DNA of 64,000 nucleotides from Bifidobacterium sp. ESL0732 (GTDB taxonomy: Bacteria > Actinomycetota > Actinomycetes > Actinomycetales > Bifidobacteriaceae), in the NCBI RefSeq assembly GCF_029395535.1, contig NZ_CP113920.1, forward strand, positions 1,302,001 through 1,366,000, given 5' to 3'. The position numbers and the translations under genes were made by a program. Of this stretch, positions 29,696 through 38,140 are shown one piece after another. How positions within the stretch are numbered: the first letter of the stretch is position 1; every line of letters starts with the position of its first letter. The notes beneath the pieces are model-generated. The model saw only the letters and a list, made by a program, of their open reading frames with translations, was not told the origin of the DNA and searched no databases.

Positions 29696-30304
29696 ATGAG
29701 CAATATTTCCGATACCCAAAATCAGTCCGATTCCCACTCTCGGGACAAGACACAATCCGCACATTCCACTGGTGTGGCCGACAAGGGTCGCTGGTCGACG
29801 CAACGCATCGCCATCTATGCTCTTTTCGTGGCGTTGGCAATGGCGGCATCCTTCATCGAATTCCCCATCATGCCTGGCGTGCCGTGGCTGAAATACGATC
29901 TTTCCGGCATCATCTGCCTCGTCGCTGGCTTCGCGTTCGGCCCGATGGCGGCGTTCATAGTCAGCGTCCTGAGCTGGATTCCCCACCTCTTCATGAACCC
30001 ATGGGGCGCCATCATGTCCATCGCGGTCTCCGTGTTCCTGAGCGTTCCGGCAGCCATGGTCTACAAACGCATGCGCACCCGCGTCGGCGCACTTGTCGGC
30101 ATTTTGGTCGGCGTCGTCTTCGGCCTTATCGCTGCCATCGGTGGCAATCTGCTGATCACCCCGATCTACGCCCATATGACCACCGCCCAGGTGCTGAAAA
30201 TGGTGATACCGATTCTTCTTCCGTTCAATCTCATCAAGTTCGCAATTCACGGCGTGGTCACCTTCCTTATCTACAAGCCGATTTCCAACCTCCTCAACCG
30301 TTAG
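29696..30304 (+). CDS. ribU: ECF transporter S component, riboflavin (RibU-like)
   Basis: Substrate-binding subunit of a vitamin ECF transporter. A polar 40-residue N-terminus is followed by about six helices beginning RIAIYALFVALAMAASFIEFP, with the S-component block PWLKYDLSGIICLVAGFAFGP and HLFMNPWGAIMS. The KYDLSGI pattern occurs in RibU proteins. The FMN riboswitch directly upstream makes riboflavin the probable substrate. The start is the ATG at 29696, not the earlier in-frame codons inside the riboswitch. The fused energizing gene begins 13 bases after its stop. Confidence 0.9.
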   Translation: MSNISDTQNQSDSHSRDKTQSAHSTGVADKGRWSTQRIAIYALFVALAMAASFIEFPIMPGVPWLKYDLSGIICLVAGFAFGPMAAFIVSVLSWIPHLFMNPWGAIMSIAVSVFLSVPAAMVYKRMRTRVGALVGILVGVVFGLIAAIGGNLLITPIYAHMTTAQVLKMVIPILLPFNLIKFAIHGVVTFLIYKPISNLLNR

Positions 30305-30317
30305 GAATCCGTAGAAT

Positions 30318-33032
30318 ATGACTACGGTTGATCATACCTACGCCGATGCCAAGCCTTCCGAGCCTCAAAGCAACGAGGGTTTGACTTCGGCGTACCTTCC
30401 CAGCCAAGCTTCCGGCAAAGCCCACATACATCAAAAAGACATGGATTCCAGCCAAGAAACCAGCGCAGCAAATGTCGACGACCCCAGCGATACCAATGGC
30501 CTTGCAGCACAACTAAGTGGTATCCGTTTCAGCTACGATGGCGGCAAATCGTGGGCATTGAACGGTATCATCCTCGATATCCGAGTCGGTGAACGCATCT
30601 GCCTGGTCGGGCCCAACGGTTCCGGCAAATCCACGCTGGCACGCTTGGTTGCCGGCCTTGCCGCGCCTGATGACGGCTCGGTAACCCTGCTCGGTTACGA
30701 CGTGTTCTCTTCAGGGACACCACACAGCGATCTCTATCGCAAGGCACGCCGGGATATCGGAGCGGTGTTTCAGAATCCGACCGATCAGATCATCACCACC
30801 GTCGTAGGTGACGACGTAGCGTTCGGCCCCGAAAACCTTGCCTTGGATTCGCAAACAATCACGTCACGCGTCGACGAATCACTCGACGCGGTGGATATGA
30901 AAGACTTTCTACTTGACGACCCCTCGCGCATGAGTGGCGGACAACAGCAGCGCATAGCCATCGCCGGGATACTGGCCATGCACCCCAAGATAATCGTGCT
31001 CGACGAGCCGACGGCGATGCTCGACCTTGAAGCGCAGCATGACGTGTTGCGTGTGCTCGACAATCTCCAGCAGAACGGCACCACCATCGTCCATGTCACC
31101 CATCGACCGGAGGAACTCAAAGCCGCAGACCGTATTCTCAGCCTTGAAAACGGCAAGTTGGTCGAACTTTCACAGACACAGGCCACGTTGAAGCTTTCGG
31201 TGACCAACGCCAATGATACGGGGATGTTGAAACCCGACGGCGTTATCATCGAAGCGAATCAGGGAATTTCGAACTATATCGTTCAAAAGAAGCCCGATCA
31301 TCACAAAACAATAACCTCCAACAATTCTTCAACCGCAAAACCTCAAAAAACGTCGGCGCAATCAGATGATTCCCGATCTCATCAAACCACGAACCAAAAC
31401 AAAGCAATCCGAGAAACTGCAAATGGGGACTCACAACGTTCCACTGGCGAACCGGCCATCAGCTTCGAACACGTCTCGTTCCGATATCCGAAGTCGGATG
31501 CCGATACTCTCCACGACTTTTCGATGCGTATCGAACAGGGCGAGGTCGTGGCCATCATGGGACGCAACGGAACCGGCAAGTCGACACTGACCAGACTGAT
31601 GACCGCATTATCGAAACCCGATAGCGGCACTGTCAAGGTGGCAGGCGTCGATCTGGGCTCCATGTCGAGACGCGACAAGAAGGCGCTACGTTCCAGTGTC
31701 GGACTGGTGATGCAACAGCCGGAGCACCAGCTCTTCGCCGAAACCGTACGACAGGACGTGGCTTACGGGCCAAGCAACCAAGGTTTGCCACAGCAAGTCG
31801 TCGACCAGCGTGTGGAGAGAGCATTGGCACTGCTGGGTATCAGCGAACTTGCCGAGCGCTCTCCCTTCTCGCTTTCCGGCGGACAACAACGGCTTGCCGC
31901 CATCGCCGGCATCATCGCCTGCGACCCGCGCATCCTCATCCTGGACGAACCGACCGCCGGTCTCGACGCCACCGCCAGCGAGCGCATTTATGCGCTGGTA
32001 CGCACACTCAACGCACACGGCGTCACGATAGTGATGATCACCCATTCCCCGCGTCAGGCGCGTCAGCTCGCCGACCGTGTCATTACGCTGGGCGGATCTG
32101 TAAAAGACGATAACAGCAACAACGACACGTCCGATAATCCCAGCCAAAACGAAATCTCTGCACAAAACAGAACAATCAGAGGCAACAGCAAACCACAAAG
32201 GAACGCTGAACCTTCAAGTAAGGGTAAAGCTGCCAAATTCCCCCAACAGCCAAGCGTCATCGCTCGCCTTGACCCACGTATCAAGCTGGTTGTGTTCCTC
32301 ATACTCATGTTCACGTCGTTCATGGTCAGCTCCCTGCCGCAGCTTGGTCTGACCGCGCTGATGGTCATCGCTCTTGCTGCCGCAGCGAAACTGGGCCCGA
32401 AACGTCTTTTCCGCTCGATGCGCGGATTTTTGATCTTACTGTTAGTGATGGGCGTCATCAACATGCTTTTCGTACGCACCGGCAAGCCTTTGGTGACCTT
32501 CTGGAACTTCCCAATCACCGACGAAGGCGTGATGGCGGCGATACTCTATACTTGCCGTTTCGGGCTTGTCATTCTGCTGGGCATCATCCTGTTGCAGACC
32601 ACGACGCCTACGGCGTTGACCGACGGCTTCGGCTCGCTGCTTTCCCCATTGCGTCGCCTCGGTTTCCATACCCAGGAACTGGCGCTGGTCATGAGCCTGG
32701 CGCTGCGCTTCCTGCCCACGCTGGCCGATGAGGCACGTAACATCATCGACGCGCAGGCGGCACGCGGCGGCAGCATCGAAACCGGCTCCCCGACCAAACG
32801 CATCAAGGCGCTGGTGGCCATCGTCGTCCCCATTTTCGCAGGCGCCTTGCGCCATTCGGACAACCTTTCCCTCGCGCTCGACGCACGAAGTTATGAGGAA
32901 GGTATCCATCGGACCCACTGGCATGCGATGCGTATAACCGGCAAAGATGTTGTCTTCGTCATCCTGTGCGCACTCTATCTTGCGCTATTGCTGAGCCTTA
33001 AAACCGGGATTTTTTCCGTGATACGGCTATAA
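30318..33032 (+). CDS. ECF transporter energizing module, fused ATPase-ATPase-permease (riboflavin locus)
   Basis: A 904-residue triple fusion. The first ATPase spans about residues 65-300 (Walker A GPNGSGKST at 98-106, QNPTDQIITTVVGDDVAFGPEN, MSGGQQQR). A low-complexity Ser/Gln/Lys linker follows, then the second ATPase at about 375-585 (MGRNGTGKST, QQPEHQLFAETVRQDVAYGP, LSGGQQRL). A second polar linker precedes the EcfT-like membrane domain from about 650, with five or more helices and the Ala-Arg-Gly motif (IIDAQAARGGSIETGS). It is co-transcribed with the RibU-like gene under the FMN riboswitch. It could also power other S components encoded elsewhere. Organisation parallels the thiamine module at 4678-7326. 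Confidence 0.92.
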   Translation: MTTVDHTYADAKPSEPQSNEGLTSAYLPSQASGKAHIHQKDMDSSQETSAANVDDPSDTNGLAAQLSGIRFSYDGGKSWALNGIILDIRVGERICLVGPNGSGKSTLARLVAGLAAPDDGSVTLLGYDVFSSGTPHSDLYRKARRDIGAVFQNPTDQIITTVVGDDVAFGPENLALDSQTITSRVDESLDAVDMKDFLLDDPSRMSGGQQQRIAIAGILAMHPKIIVLDEPTAMLDLEAQHDVLRVLDNLQQNGTTIVHVTHRPEELKAADRILSLENGKLVELSQTQATLKLSVTNANDTGMLKPDGVIIEANQGISNYIVQKKPDHHKTITSNNSSTAKPQKTSAQSDDSRSHQTTNQNKAIRETANGDSQRSTGEPAISFEHVSFRYPKSDADTLHDFSMRIEQGEVVAIMGRNGTGKSTLTRLMTALSKPDSGTVKVAGVDLGSMSRRDKKALRSSVGLVMQQPEHQLFAETVRQDVAYGPSNQGLPQQVVDQRVERALALLGISELAERSPFSLSGGQQRLAAIAGIIACDPRILILDEPTAGLDATASERIYALVRTLNAHGVTIVMITHSPRQARQLADRVITLGGSVKDDNSNNDTSDNPSQNEISAQNRTIRGNSKPQRNAEPSSKGKAAKFPQQPSVIARLDPRIKLVVFLILMFTSFMVSSLPQLGLTALMVIALAAAAKLGPKRLFRSMRGFLILLLVMGVINMLFVRTGKPLVTFWNFPITDEGVMAAILYTCRFGLVILLGIILLQTTTPTALTDGFGSLLSPLRRLGFHTQELALVMSLALRFLPTLADEARNIIDAQAARGGSIETGSPTKRIKALVAIVVPIFAGALRHSDNLSLALDARSYEEGIHRTHWHAMRITGKDVVFVILCALYLALLLSLKTGIFSVIRL

Positions 33033-33169
33033 ACGATAGCGATAGTACCCCGGGCAACCCGAACGAAACGAAACGGCAAATTCATCTTTTTTGTGACGTC
33101 GTTTTCCAAATCCTGATAGAGTGGGATAAAGCCTGAAATTTTAATGCTTTGCTTTTCAAAGGAGACGAT

Positions 33170-34516
33170 ATGCACGCACCACGTAACACCGCGATAGAAC
33201 CATTCGCCATCGAACATGCCAGCGTAGCCACCGGCGACGAGGACGGCCGCATCCTGACCGACACCACCATCGTCGTGGACGGGCTGGGCAAAATTCGTAA
33301 AATAGGACCTTCCACCGCGGTCGTGGTGCCTCCGGGCTATCACCGCCTTGACGGCACCGGCAAGTTTGTCTCTCCCGGCATGATCAATGGCCACACCCAC
33401 ACCTTCTCGCAAGGCAAGCCGCTCGACCCCAAGGGCAGCACGCCCGAAGGCCAGCGCAAGACCGCGAAAATCATGCATTCGGCTCCGGGCAAGCTCTTCA
33501 TGTATGAAACAAGCAAATCCAACATCATGACGCTCTTGAACTCCGGAGTCACCACCATCCGCACTGTCGGCGACGTCGGCTACGAAGTCGTCGCCATCCG
33601 TGACCGCATCAACGCCGGAAAGATGGTCGGTCCCCGCATCATGGCCTCCGGACCGATGCTGGCGATTCCCGATGGCCACGGCGCGCCGCTGGTCGCCATG
33701 GAAAGCAGCACACCCGAAGAGGCTCGAAGCGAAGCCGAATACAGCATCGATCACGGCGTCAATGCGTTGAAGATCGCGGCTACCGGCGGTGTCACCGATT
33801 CGCAGGTGCCCGGCGAGGCCGGCGCACCGCAGATGACCGAAGAGCAGATGCGAGCCATTTGCGAGGCCGCACACGCCAATGACATCATCGTCGCCGCCCA
33901 CGCCCAGAGCGAGGAAGGCGTTCGCAGGGCGTTAAAGGCTGGCGTCGACACCATCGAACATGGTTGCACGCTCGATGACGAGTTGACCGAGCTCTTCCTT
34001 CACAATCCGAATTCGCTTCGTGGTTTCAGCGCTTTGGAGCCCACGCTTTCCGCAGGCCTGCCGATGAAATATCTGTCGCAGGAAACACTCAACATGACCG
34101 ATATCCAGATGGAAAATTCCGTCCCCGTAATCGAAGGAATGGTCAACGGTGCCAAGCAGGCGCATGAGGCCGGCATCAAGGTCGGCGTCGGCACCGATAC
34201 CGCCATGCCGTTCGTGCCGCAGTACGGCACCTGGCGCGAAATGGCATTGCTCGTCAGCTTCGCCGGTTTCACCCCCGCCGAAGCGTTCCACGCCGGCACG
34301 CAGGTCACGGCCGAAATCCTGGGCTTGAGCGACGTCACCGGTTCGCTGGAAGTCGGCAAATCCGCCGATTTGCTGGTGCTTGACGAGAATCCAGTCGATA
34401 ACCTGCGCACGCTGGAAAAGCCGCTGCTCGTGGTCGCCGCCGGGCATCCGATCTTCCACCCGCAGGTCGATCGCTTCGACGATATGGAAGCCCAACTTGA
34501 TGAGGCCTACAAGTAA
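33170..34516 (+). CDS. Metal-dependent amidohydrolase (imidazolonepropionase/prolidase-like)
   Basis: A 448-residue amidohydrolase-superfamily enzyme with a TIM-barrel metal site. Visible ligands: HTHTFSQG (HxH) near residue 75, the region KIAATGGVTD with its conserved Lys, HAQSEEG and TIEHGC for the two later histidines, and GVGTDTAMP with the catalytic Asp. The N-terminal and C-terminal beta-sandwich segments (for example GSLEVGKSADLLVLDENP) are present. No signal peptide is seen. The start ATG at 33170 has AAAGGAG upstream. Substrate is unknown; relatives act on cyclic amides or Xaa-Pro dipeptides. Confidence 0.88.
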   Translation: MHAPRNTAIEPFAIEHASVATGDEDGRILTDTTIVVDGLGKIRKIGPSTAVVVPPGYHRLDGTGKFVSPGMINGHTHTFSQGKPLDPKGSTPEGQRKTAKIMHSAPGKLFMYETSKSNIMTLLNSGVTTIRTVGDVGYEVVAIRDRINAGKMVGPRIMASGPMLAIPDGHGAPLVAMESSTPEEARSEAEYSIDHGVNALKIAATGGVTDSQVPGEAGAPQMTEEQMRAICEAAHANDIIVAAHAQSEEGVRRALKAGVDTIEHGCTLDDELTELFLHNPNSLRGFSALEPTLSAGLPMKYLSQETLNMTDIQMENSVPVIEGMVNGAKQAHEAGIKVGVGTDTAMPFVPQYGTWREMALLVSFAGFTPAEAFHAGTQVTAEILGLSDVTGSLEVGKSADLLVLDENPVDNLRTLEKPLLVVAAGHPIFHPQVDRFDDMEAQLDEAYK

Positions 34517-34565
34517 AGTCTGAAAATTAAAGCAAGACCTGATTCGTCTCTTCGAATTTAATATA

Positions 34566-34603
34566 AAGAATCCGCCGCTGAAATATTTCAGTGGCGGATT
34601 CTT
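34566..34603 (+). terminator. Rho-independent terminator of the amidohydrolase gene
   Basis: AAGAATCCGCC (34566-34576) pairs with GGCGGATTCTT (34593-34603); the stem continues inward with CTGAAA/TTTCAG, making a nearly loop-free long hairpin 50 bases after the stop. Confidence 0.85.
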
Positions 34604-34737
34604 CGTAGTCTTTATCGTCTCTTAACACAGTGGGTCACAATCATTGCAATATATTATGTATCACAATCGTCGGCTTATAACAACAGAAACCTGTATTCCT
34701 TGCAGAGCGCAAACTCACGAAACCAAAGATGCCGGAA

Positions 34738-35727
34738 TCACCGATGCGCATTGTCCTGAAGCGGCTCACCGTTGACGTAACGACGTACATTGGCCACGGC
34801 TATATCAACGATATGGGTGTCGTTGCTGGCCAAATGACTGCCGCCGGCGACATGCGGGGTAATCAGGCAACGCGGCTCGCCCCAAAGCGGATCGGAAGCG
34901 GGCAGAGGCTCGGTTTCGAACACGTCGACGCCGGCACCGCGAATGGCTTTGCGGCCCAGGGCTTCGGCCAAGGCGTCATCATCCACCGCATCGCCGCGAC
35001 CACCATTGATGACAATGGCGTCTTTCTTGAGCAAAGTAAGCCTGCGCGCGTCGATGAGGTGATGCGTATCGGCCGCACGCGGCAATGACAGAGCGACCAC
35101 GTCAGCCTGCGGCAAGAGCTCGTCTAACTCGTCGAATCCGTGCATCTCATCGATACCATCGACAGGCTTGTCGGCGCTACGACGCACGCCGACGGTATGC
35201 ATTCCGGCACCTTTGGCAAGACGAGCGAAATGCGAGCCGATATCACCGGTGCCGATGACGAGCGCTGTCGCCCCGTTCGGAGAGAGCACAGTCCCCTCGT
35301 CCTTCCATTCGTGCTCCTCTTGGTTGCGGACGTAGAACGTGAAGTTCTTCATCAACGCCCACATCATCGCAATCATGTGCTCAGAAACCGATTGACCATA
35401 AGCGCCGGTGGCGCTCGTCACGGTGACTCCTTCGGGCAAAATGCCAGGCTTGATATAAGCATCGACTCCTGCACTCCAGGTCTGCAGCCATTCAAGATTG
35501 GTGAATTGGCGGGCAATCGCCGGATCGAAGTTACCCAGCACGGCCGTGGCACGACTACGCAGTTCCTCAGGAACCTGTGCCTTGACTTTCATATCGCCAT
35601 AATTTTCAGGGTCTCCGCAGAATTCGATAGGCACATCGCCAGCAGCCTCAATGAAGCGCTGCCTGTCCCTTTCGCCAACAGGTATGCAATTGACGATGAA
35701 TTTTCTGCTGCCGGTTTCTGCCGTCAT
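34738..35727 (-). CDS. D-isomer-specific 2-hydroxyacid dehydrogenase family protein
   Basis: An NAD(P)-dependent oxidoreductase of 329 residues. The Rossmann motif is VIGTGDIGSHFARLAKGAG (159-164 for GxGxxG). The catalytic set is INGGRGDAVDDDAL (the usual Arg in the INxGRG motif), DVFETEPLP (Glu) and ITPHVAGGS (His). The GYGQSVSEHM-type loop reads TGAYGQSVSEHMIAMM. The group includes glyoxylate/hydroxypyruvate and phenyllactate dehydrogenases, and the substrate is not predictable. The ATG at 35727 has GGGAGG at ideal spacing. It is a single gene with AT-rich palindromes upstream. Confidence 0.88.
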   Translation of the reverse strand: MTAETGSRKFIVNCIPVGERDRQRFIEAAGDVPIEFCGDPENYGDMKVKAQVPEELRSRATAVLGNFDPAIARQFTNLEWLQTWSAGVDAYIKPGILPEGVTVTSATGAYGQSVSEHMIAMMWALMKNFTFYVRNQEEHEWKDEGTVLSPNGATALVIGTGDIGSHFARLAKGAGMHTVGVRRSADKPVDGIDEMHGFDELDELLPQADVVALSLPRAADTHHLIDARRLTLLKKDAIVINGGRGDAVDDDALAEALGRKAIRGAGVDVFETEPLPASDPLWGEPRCLITPHVAGGSHLASNDTHIVDIAVANVRRYVNGEPLQDNAHR

Positions 35728-35747
35728 TTTTCCTCCCCAGCGTTGAT

Positions 35748-35804
35748 CGATAATTATTATCGAAAGATATATGCTCTTTCAATATAATAAAGATAATGAT
35801 AATC
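35748..35804 (-). promoter_or_regulatory. Fur-like palindromic sites in the dehydrogenase promoter region
   Basis: CGATAATTATTATCG (35748-35762) is a perfect palindrome containing GATAAT-1-ATTATC, and GATAATGATAATC lies at 35792-35804. Both resemble pieces of the Fur-box consensus. They lie 21 and 65 bases before the dehydrogenase start. The AT-rich context makes chance similarity possible. Elsewhere in 35728-36035 I see only the terminator at 35952. Confidence 0.3.
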
Positions 35805-35951
35805 CTGTCTTTGAGCCGATTATATGCCAGACCGACCGGATATTGGAACTACTATTGACGAAATACGTTAAACCAGCTTACAGCTCACAGAAATCCTGAA
35901 GATACTGACTATTTTGACAAACGAACATAGGTCGGTAGCCCTGTTAGTAGA

Positions 35952-35998
35952 CGCAAAATGGCAAGTACCAGTCATGAGGCTGGTCTTGCCATTTTGCG
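35952..35998 (-). terminator. Terminator of the sugar ABC transporter operon
   Basis: CGCAAAATGGCAAG (35952-35965) pairs perfectly with CTTGCCATTTTGCG (35985-35998), with an inner ACCAG/CTGGT stem. It lies 38 bases after the last permease gene on the minus strand. Confidence 0.9.
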
Positions 35999-36035
35999 TT
36001 TTATCGAAAAACCATCATTCCGATTTCATCTTTTG

Positions 36036-37064
36036 TCATTCTTTCTTGTTGAACGCGGTGACGACATGCTGGAGCACCACGAAGACAAGAATCATGAGGC
36101 CGACCACGATGGTGGTCCACTCAGCCGGTACACCGAAGTCGCTGGTGAGCGGGTCGATGGTGGAACGCACCAGAGCGCCGATGACGGAACCGAGCACGTA
36201 GCCGAAGCCGCCGGTGACGATGGTGCCGCCGATAACGACCGAAGCCACAGCATCGAGTTCCCAGCCCACGCCGGTCGTGTTCTTGGCCGATCCGATGTTC
36301 GCCGTGTAAACGATGGAGGCAATGGACGCCAGGGTCGCTGAGGTGAAGTAGATGATGAACTGCGTGCGCTTGACAGGAAGGCCCATGAGCTCCGCCGATG
36401 GACGAGAACCGCCGATGGCGTAGATTGTACGGCCCGTACGAGTCTTGTGCAGCAGAATATAACCAAACACCACAACCACAGCGGCGATGACCACGCCCAT
36501 GTTGAAGGTCAAATCATTCGCGATCTTGGGGTTGTCAATGATTTTGATCGGGTTGGAAATCCAATCAAAGTTGTTGTTCGCCGGAAGCGTCAGCGAATCA
36601 GTCGAGATAATCGAAGAGATGCCACGGGCCAGGAACATCGTCGACAACGTCGCGATGAAGGGCTGCATATTGAACTCTTCGATCAATGTTCCGGCCAAAA
36701 GACCGAAGGCCATGCCGATGACAATCATGACCACCATGGCCAGCGGCGCAGGGACACCGGCTATAGTCATCTTCACACCTACAACGGAGGTGATGGAGAC
36801 GATTGCGCCGACGCTCAAATCGATGCCACCTGTCAGTACCGGCAGGGTCATGGCCACCGCCAGAATGATGAGGTAGGAGTGATCGATGAACAGGGAGGAG
36901 ATGAATCCGAGCCTGATGTAGGTGCCAAAGAGAACTTGGCCCATAATCAGCATCAGAATGAAAATCACCACAGCGGCGATGGTCGGAATCATCTGAGGAT
37001 CGAGATGTCGTGATTTTTTCACGCTCTTCTTACCAGCTACAGCATTTGCCGTTGCGTTGCTCAT
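36036..37064 (-). CDS. Sugar ABC transporter permease (RbsC/YjfF type)
   Basis: One of two inner-membrane permeases of a carbohydrate uptake transporter in the CUT2 class, 342 residues with about eight to ten helices. The family block SLFIDHSYLIILAVAMTLPVLTGGIDLSVG and the later GRTIYAIGGSRPSAELMGLPV and VVIGGTIVTGGFGYVLGS motifs are present. It overlaps the preceding permease gene by four bases (ATGA), so translation is coupled. Gene order (binding protein, ATPase, permease, permease) matches both the E. coli ytfQRT-yjfF system and the fructose transporter FruEKFG described in Bifidobacterium longum. The cargo is therefore plausibly fructose or another simple sugar. Confidence 0.9.
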   Translation of the reverse strand: MSNATANAVAGKKSVKKSRHLDPQMIPTIAAVVIFILMLIMGQVLFGTYIRLGFISSLFIDHSYLIILAVAMTLPVLTGGIDLSVGAIVSITSVVGVKMTIAGVPAPLAMVVMIVIGMAFGLLAGTLIEEFNMQPFIATLSTMFLARGISSIISTDSLTLPANNNFDWISNPIKIIDNPKIANDLTFNMGVVIAAVVVVFGYILLHKTRTGRTIYAIGGSRPSAELMGLPVKRTQFIIYFTSATLASIASIVYTANIGSAKNTTGVGWELDAVASVVIGGTIVTGGFGYVLGSVIGALVRSTIDPLTSDFGVPAEWTTIVVGLMILVFVVLQHVVTAFNKKE

Positions 37065-38140
37065 GCCGCCACCTCCTTTGACTGTGCCTTCAATGCCCTC
37101 TTACGTTTTATTTCGGCACTGAGGTTATGGACCTTTGGAGCCTGCATGACGCATACGAGAATAACCACAACCGCGAAGAACGCAGGCGTAGCCGCCGCAT
37201 CGATGCCCAAAGTGATGATGGTCTTGCGAATCATGGCGATGATAATTGCACCGAACGCGGAGCCAAGCAACGAGAACTTGCCGCCGAGCAGCGAGGTGCC
37301 GCCGATGACGACTGCCAGAATCGCGTACATTTCAAGATCCTGACCGGTCTTGACCACATCGACACGCATCACGGACGCCGTGGCGAACAGGCCAGCAACT
37401 GCAGCGAGCAGACCGGAAATCGCATAGACCATGAAGAGGATCTTGCGTGGCTTGATGCCGGTCATACGGCTGGCTTCGGGGTTGATACCCACGGACTCGA
37501 TCATCATGCCCATGGCCGTCTTACGAGCGAGGAGACCAACAATCAGAACGATGATGACCGCAATGATGAAATTGGCCGGAATGCCGAAGATGAAGCCATT
37601 GGCGATCCAACGCAACGGAGCGATGCCGGGAATCGAGCTCGCATCAGCGTTCTGGCCGGAGGTGATGACCTTCGCCAGACCTCGTCCTGCAAGCATCATG
37701 ATCAGTGTGGTGATGAACGGCTGCAGACCGAGAATCGAAATAAGCGCACCGTTGATGCAGCCGATCAGCAGACCGACAAGCAGAGCGCACAGAATGGCAA
37801 CCCAGACGTTCGCACCGCCAATCAGCATCTGCATGGCGACGGCGCCTGCCACAGCCATGGTCGAACCCACGGAAAGGTCGATGCCAGCCGTGGAGATGAC
37901 CAAGGTCATGCCGGCTGCAATCATCAGATATCGCGCGGATTCCTGAATCATGGTGATCAACGGGCCTGCAAGACCTCCAGTATTGGTGTTCCATTTCAGT
38001 GACAGGAACCCATGATCAAATATCGTGCAGATGATGATGAGTACAATGAATGCGACCACCGACCAGGTAAGGTTCGAAGACATAAGCTTCTTTACAACAG
38101 AAGTCTTGTCATCGTTATTGACGCTTTTTTCCTGAGCCAT
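37061..38140 (-). CDS. Sugar ABC transporter permease (RbsC/YtfT type)
   Basis: The first of the paired CUT2 permeases, about 359 residues. A polar N-terminus is followed by about nine helices with the family signature ARYLMIAAGMTLVISTAGIDLSVGSTMAVAG. The cytoplasmic loop motif MMIESVGINPEASRMTGI and the late AVVIGGTSLLGGKFSLLGSA segment are also present. The ATG at 38140 overlaps the TGA of the ATPase gene; a GTG one codon earlier is possible, but the GGGGGG ribosome-binding site suits the ATG better. It should form a heterodimer with the downstream permease. Confidence 0.9.
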   Translation of the reverse strand: MAQEKSVNNDDKTSVVKKLMSSNLTWSVVAFIVLIIICTIFDHGFLSLKWNTNTGGLAGPLITMIQESARYLMIAAGMTLVISTAGIDLSVGSTMAVAGAVAMQMLIGGANVWVAILCALLVGLLIGCINGALISILGLQPFITTLIMMLAGRGLAKVITSGQNADASSIPGIAPLRWIANGFIFGIPANFIIAVIIVLIVGLLARKTAMGMMIESVGINPEASRMTGIKPRKILFMVYAISGLLAAVAGLFATASVMRVDVVKTGQDLEMYAILAVVIGGTSLLGGKFSLLGSAFGAIIIAMIRKTIITLGIDAAATPAFFAVVVILVCVMQAPKVHNLSAEIKRKRALKAQSKEVAA

